Source: Scytonema sp. UIC 10036 (GTDB taxonomy: Bacteria; Cyanobacteriota; Cyanobacteriia; Cyanobacteriales; Nostocaceae). From it: a DNA stretch of 36,335 bases. The DNA lies in assembly GCF_009725235.1 (NCBI RefSeq), contig NZ_WJFC01000126.1, forward strand, positions 1 to 36,335, given 5' to 3'. Below the pieces are notes generated by a model that saw only the letters and a list, made by a program, of their open reading frames with translations, did no database searches and was not told the origin of the DNA. Position numbers and translations under genes: made by a program. Shown here one piece after another: positions 33,020 through 36,335 of this stretch (position 1 is its first letter; each line of letters begins with the position of its first letter).

Positions 33020-33433
33020 ATGCTTCAGTATAACTTTTTTCCAGAGTCTTTTGAAAAAAATTGCCAGATAGAAAATATTTTGCAGTGCTTTGTCCAAGTC
33101 GAAGAGCAAATAGATTCTCAAAACAAGCAATTGAGTAGTAATGAAGTGTTAAGTTTATTAAGACCATATCTTATAGAAGCAGATATGCAAGTTGAAGAAG
33201 GTAAAGCTAAATCGCAAAGAATTCGTGTACCGATTTTATTTGGCTTAACTAACGAAGACGAGAAATATTTTGAACCAGATGCTGTAAGTAGAGATGGCAA
33301 GATAGTTCTAGAAGTAGAAGCAGGTAGAGCCGTTGATAATAATCAATTTCTTAAAGATATTTTTAAAAGGGATAATTATCATTGGTTATTAAAGAAATTC
33401 GAGTATCCATTTTGGCAAAAGCATTCAGAATAG
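33020..33433 (+). pseudogene. Nuclease-fold-like cyanobacterial protein with internal deletion and frameshift
   Basis: 137 codons. The first 110 read as a family I know only as hypothetical cyanobacterial proteins with a PD-(D/E)XK-like block: YFEPDAVSRDGKIVLEVEAG and RAVDNNQFLKDIF. After FLKDIF the family normally continues about 45 residues and ends LKGILIIGY. Here, immediately after that point, the +1 frame encodes LKGIIIIGY followed by TAA (33355-33390), while the open frame runs into unrelated sequence to 33433. The simplest reading is a deletion of the region in between that also shifted the frame. The recollection of the intact family is mine, so the call is an inference. Confidence 0.55.
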
Positions 33434-33506
33434 AATTCTGAAGCTAACTAAAGTCCGCGTAGGCGGACGAGCGTTTGTATAGCCGCGATTTCCAATCGTT
33501 AGGCTT

Positions 33507-33536
33507 AAAAAAAATCCCCTGGTATCGCTACCAGGG
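33507..33536 (-). terminator. Intrinsic terminator of clpC
   Basis: CCCTGGTA (33517-33524) and TACCAGGG (33529-33536) pair around a 4-base loop; on the minus strand GG-A-TTTTTTTT follows (33507-33514 are eight A on the plus strand). It lies about 160 bases after the clpC stop. Confidence 0.8.
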
Positions 33537-33694
33537 TTAAGTTTTTTACCATTTCACCAAATGTTTACCTTGACGAACCTCTAAAACTTCCTGCGCTAGG
33601 CAAGGGTTAAGAGGGTTTTTAAATGCTACCAAAAAGCGTGCAGTATAAAGGATAAAGGTTTTTTATACTTCATCCTTTACACTTCATGCTTCAA

Positions 33695-36160
33695 TTAGCC
33701 AAGATTTGCGAGTAACAACTCGCGACTCTGAGACTTCTGTACTTTGACCTGACCGTCGTCGTCAACATCTACAACGGCTGTGTCGCCTTCTGCAATCTCT
33801 CCGGAAAGCAATGCCTCAGCAAGCGAATCTTCTAACAGGCGCATAATTGCCCTACGTAATGGTCTAGCACCATAGCTGGGGTCATATCCTTCCTGTATAA
33901 CACGCTCTTTGAAGCGATCGCTCACTTCAAGACTAATTCCTTTCTCAGTCAGACGGCTAGCAACCTCGCGCAACATAATGTCGGCAATTTGCTTGATTTC
34001 GTCTTTCTTCAACTGAGTGAAGACGATAATCTCATCAAGACGGTTGAGGAATTCGGGACGGAAGAAAGATTTCAATTCTTCATTCACCAAACTGCGGATG
34101 CGATTGTAGCTTGCTTCTGCTGCATCATCTGCAAACTGGAAGCCCAAACCACCGCCACCTTTCTCAATCACCTTGGAACCGATGTTAGAAGTCATGATAA
34201 TCAGCGTGTTCTTAAAGTCCACTGTACGACCTTTAGCATCAGTCAAGCGACCATCTTCTAGGATTTGCAGCAGCATATTAAACACATCGGGATGTGCTTT
34301 TTCGATTTCATCAAATAGCACTACCGTGTATGGTTTGCGACGCACTGCTTCCGTCAGTTGTCCGCCTTCGTCAAATCCTACATAACCGGGAGGTGAACCT
34401 ATCAGCTTGGAAACTGTATGGCGTTCCATGTATTCGGACATATCTAACCGAATCATGGTATCTTCAGAACCGAAGAAGTAGGAAGCCAACGCCTTGGTTA
34501 ATTCTGTCTTACCAACTCCTGTAGGACCGGAGAAGATAAAGCTAGCAATGGGTCGATTGGGATTCTTTAACCCAACTCTTGCACGACGGATGGCTCTAGA
34601 AACTGCGGTCACTGCTTGCTCTTGACCGATCAAACGTTGGTGCAAAGTATCTTCTAAGTGCAGCAGCAACTCAGATTCGGATTCCGTCAGCTTGTTAACT
34701 GGTACGCCAGTCCAAGAAGCAACAATTTGAGCTATATCTTCTTCATCAACAACAGGTCTATTGACAGCCAATTCATTTTGTGATAATTCTCTTAACTGTG
34801 CCTCAAGCTCTAACTCGCGATCGCGCAATTGCCCTGCCTTATCAAAATCTTGCGCCCGAACCGCTTCGTCTTTAGATTTGCTAACTCGTGCCAACTCTTT
34901 CTTAATCTCGCGATTTGCGGGGTTAGAAGAATAGCGCAGACGAACGCGAGAACCTGCCTCATCAATCAAGTCGATAGCTTTATCAGGTAAAAAGCGGTCG
35001 CTGATGTAACGATCTGATAAATTAGCTGCGGCTACCAACGCTTCATCAGAGATTTGAACCCTGTGGTGTTGCTCGTAGGCAGAACGCAATCCCTGTAATA
35101 TCTCAATAGTTTCCTCAACCGATGGTTCACCTACCATAATCGGTTGGAAACGACGCTCGAGGGCTGCATCGCGCTCAATGTGCTTGCGGTACTCATCAAG
35201 AGTGGTTGCACCAATGCACTGGAGTTCTCCTCTTGCAAGTGCTGGCTTGAGGATATTAGCGGCATCCATACCGCCTTCAGTTCCACCAGCACCAACCAAA
35301 GTATGAATTTCATCGATAACCAGGATGATATTACCCGTTGAGCGGATTTCATCCATGATTTTCTTCAAGCGTTCTTCAAAATCGCCACGAAAGCGAGTCC
35401 CTGCCACCAGTAACCCCATATCGAGGCTAATGACTTGCTTATCTTGTAGAATATCGGGTATATCTTGATTGACAATACGTTGAGCGAGACCTTCTGCGAT
35501 CGCAGTTTTACCAACCCCTGGTTCGCCAATCAATACGGGATTGTTCTTAGTGCGACGACCTAGAATTTGAACTGCACGCTCAATTTCTTTCTCACGACCA
35601 ACAACTGGATCGAGCTTACCTTCCCTGGCTAGCTTAGTCAGATTCTTACCATATTCTTCTAAAGTTAGAGATTGGTTGCGCCGTTGACCGTTGCTACTAC
35701 CACCGCGACTTGCAGCTACCGATGTAGCTTCGCCTAAATTGCGAATCACGGCGGTGCGGACTTGAGAGAGATCCAGTCCGAGATTTTGCAGAACTTTAGC
35801 GGCGACACCTTCACCAGCCTCAGTTAAACCTAACAATAAGTGTTCGGTACTGATGTAGTTATGTCCCAGGCTGCGAGCTTCTTTAAATGCTTGCTCAAAC
35901 AGGCTTTTTACCTTGGGAGTGAAAGGAATTTCCGGGGGGACAAAGCCAGAACCCCGACCAATAATTCTTTCTACTTCGCGACGTGCGTCTTTGAGAGTAA
36001 CGCCCAAGTCTGTCAGCACTTTGGCAGCAACCCCTGTTCCTTCGCCAATCAAACCCAAGAGAATTTGCTCCGTGCCTACGAAGTTGTGCCCCAGGCGACG
36101 CGCCTCTTCCTGGGCTAGCATAATGACTTTTATAGCTTCAGATGTGAAGTGTTCAAACAT
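33695..36160 (-). CDS. clpC: ATP-dependent Clp protease ATP-binding subunit ClpC
   Basis: HSP100 unfoldase that feeds proteins to the ClpP/ClpR protease; essential or near-essential in cyanobacteria. 821 residues, full length. The N domain has two Clp_N repeats ([33 protein letters not shown] and [25 protein letters not shown]). First AAA module: [24 protein letters not shown]. Middle domain with UVR motif: [19 protein letters not shown]. Second AAA module: [26 protein letters not shown], and the D2-small domain [15 protein letters not shown]. The ATG at 36160 gives the expected [11 protein letters not shown] start. A GGGAG about 10-14 bases upstream is the likely ribosome-binding site. Confidence 0.97.
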   Translation of the reverse strand: MFEHFTSEAIKVIMLAQEEARRLGHNFVGTEQILLGLIGEGTGVAAKVLTDLGVTLKDARREVERIIGRGSGFVPPEIPFTPKVKSLFEQAFKEARSLGHNYISTEHLLLGLTEAGEGVAAKVLQNLGLDLSQVRTAVIRNLGEATSVAASRGGSSNGQRRNQSLTLEEYGKNLTKLAREGKLDPVVGREKEIERAVQILGRRTKNNPVLIGEPGVGKTAIAEGLAQRIVNQDIPDILQDKQVISLDMGLLVAGTRFRGDFEERLKKIMDEIRSTGNIILVIDEIHTLVGAGGTEGGMDAANILKPALARGELQCIGATTLDEYRKHIERDAALERRFQPIMVGEPSVEETIEILQGLRSAYEQHHRVQISDEALVAAANLSDRYISDRFLPDKAIDLIDEAGSRVRLRYSSNPANREIKKELARVSKSKDEAVRAQDFDKAGQLRDRELELEAQLRELSQNELAVNRPVVDEEDIAQIVASWTGVPVNKLTESESELLLHLEDTLHQRLIGQEQAVTAVSRAIRRARVGLKNPNRPIASFIFSGPTGVGKTELTKALASYFFGSEDTMIRLDMSEYMERHTVSKLIGSPPGYVGFDEGGQLTEAVRRKPYTVVLFDEIEKAHPDVFNMLLQILEDGRLTDAKGRTVDFKNTLIIMTSNIGSKVIEKGGGGLGFQFADDAAEASYNRIRSLVNEELKSFFRPEFLNRLDEIIVFTQLKKDEIKQIADIMLREVASRLTEKGISLEVSDRFKERVIQEGYDPSYGARPLRRAIMRLLEDSLAEALLSGEIAEGDTAVVDVDDDGQVKVQKSQSRELLLANLG

Positions 36161-36314
36161 AGCGGGTACTTGCTCCCTTGCTGCTTGGGCTTCGGGTGAT
36201 GTAACTCACCCTCACCTGAACATTTGTTTACTTTACTTAATGACAATGTAACTTTATTCAAAAGTGACTGACAGTAGTGAGAGCCGTAAGAGGTAAGGTG
36301 TGTTAGCCGATAGG

Positions 36315-36335
36315 TTAGGGGTTAGGGGTTAGGGG
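36315..36335. repeat. Heptanucleotide repeat (TTAGGGG)3 at window edge
   Basis: Three exact copies upstream of clpC; probably continues beyond the window. Same family as the GTAGGGG-type repeat at 1761-1794. Confidence 0.75.

Noticed and set aside
35840..36251. Plus-strand ORFs opposite the clpC N-terminus
   Set aside because: Shadow frames over the strongly conserved Clp_N repeats.
1..36335. tRNA, rRNA, CRISPR array or insertion sequence
   Set aside because: I looked for cloverleaf-like gaps, regularly spaced repeats with unique spacers and transposase motifs. The short repeats found are contiguous heptamers or palindromes without spacers, and no transposase-like protein is present.

Overview
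The window looks like the chromosome of a filamentous, probably heterocyst-forming cyanobacterium (order Nostocales). I infer this from the many GCGATCGC (HIP1-type) octamers inside genes, the heptameric short tandem repeats in most gene gaps (CTCCCTA, AATCCCA, GTTGATA and CTAACCA types), the dispersed palindromes related to GTAGGTTGGG...GAAACCCAACA, and families typical of that group (cyanobacterial ClpC, DUF3386, a PyrF-PyrE fusion, STAND/WD40/CHAT regulators). I see no rRNA, tRNA, CRISPR array or intact insertion sequence.

Layout. 1-1778: PTS Enzyme I, open to the window edge and probably the 3' part of a longer fusion. 1855-4150: three exported proteins (a small barrel-like protein, an M23 peptidase with a twin-arginine leader, a small secreted protein). 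4271-5225: a WD40 regulator that has lost its NTPase core. 5432-7560: a two-gene mbnP-mbnH operon, a periplasmic copper-related pair in which a di-heme enzyme modifies its partner. 7767-10643: a CHAT protease-STAND NTPase-TPR protein, the best candidate here for an NLR-like conflict or cell-death switch. 11022-14773: TPR protein, metallophosphoesterase, two small proteins and methylmalonate-semialdehyde dehydrogenase. 15123-15611: an IF-3 gene whose reading frame can only be completed from a non-canonical start (ATC). 16011-18888: methyltransferase, DUF3386 protein and a divergent GAF-LuxR regulator. 19304-23812: two divergent signalling proteins, a STAND-GGDEF protein with degenerate catalytic and I-site motifs and a PAS-GAF histidine-kinase-like protein with no phospho-accepting histidine. 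24534-25981: cytochrome b561-like protein and an exported YedY/MsrP-like molybdoenzyme, plausibly one redox pair. 25995-27000: a small protein and a truncated terD. 27223-30011: bioA (GC-richer than its surroundings) and fused pyrF-pyrE. 30152-33433: AI-2E transporter, rhomboid protease and a deletion-damaged nuclease-fold-like gene. 33695-36160: clpC.

Themes. Three loci (4271-5225, about 26399-26994, 33020-33433) look like deletion scars in which recognisable N- or C-terminal pieces survive but the middle or front is gone. Signalling is heavy in multidomain STAND-type proteins, and two signalling enzymes have lost key residues. Many gene borders carry short repeats able to fold into hairpins, so intergenic repeats may double as transcript ends. 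All functions are assigned by reading motifs and from memory of the families; no database search was run.
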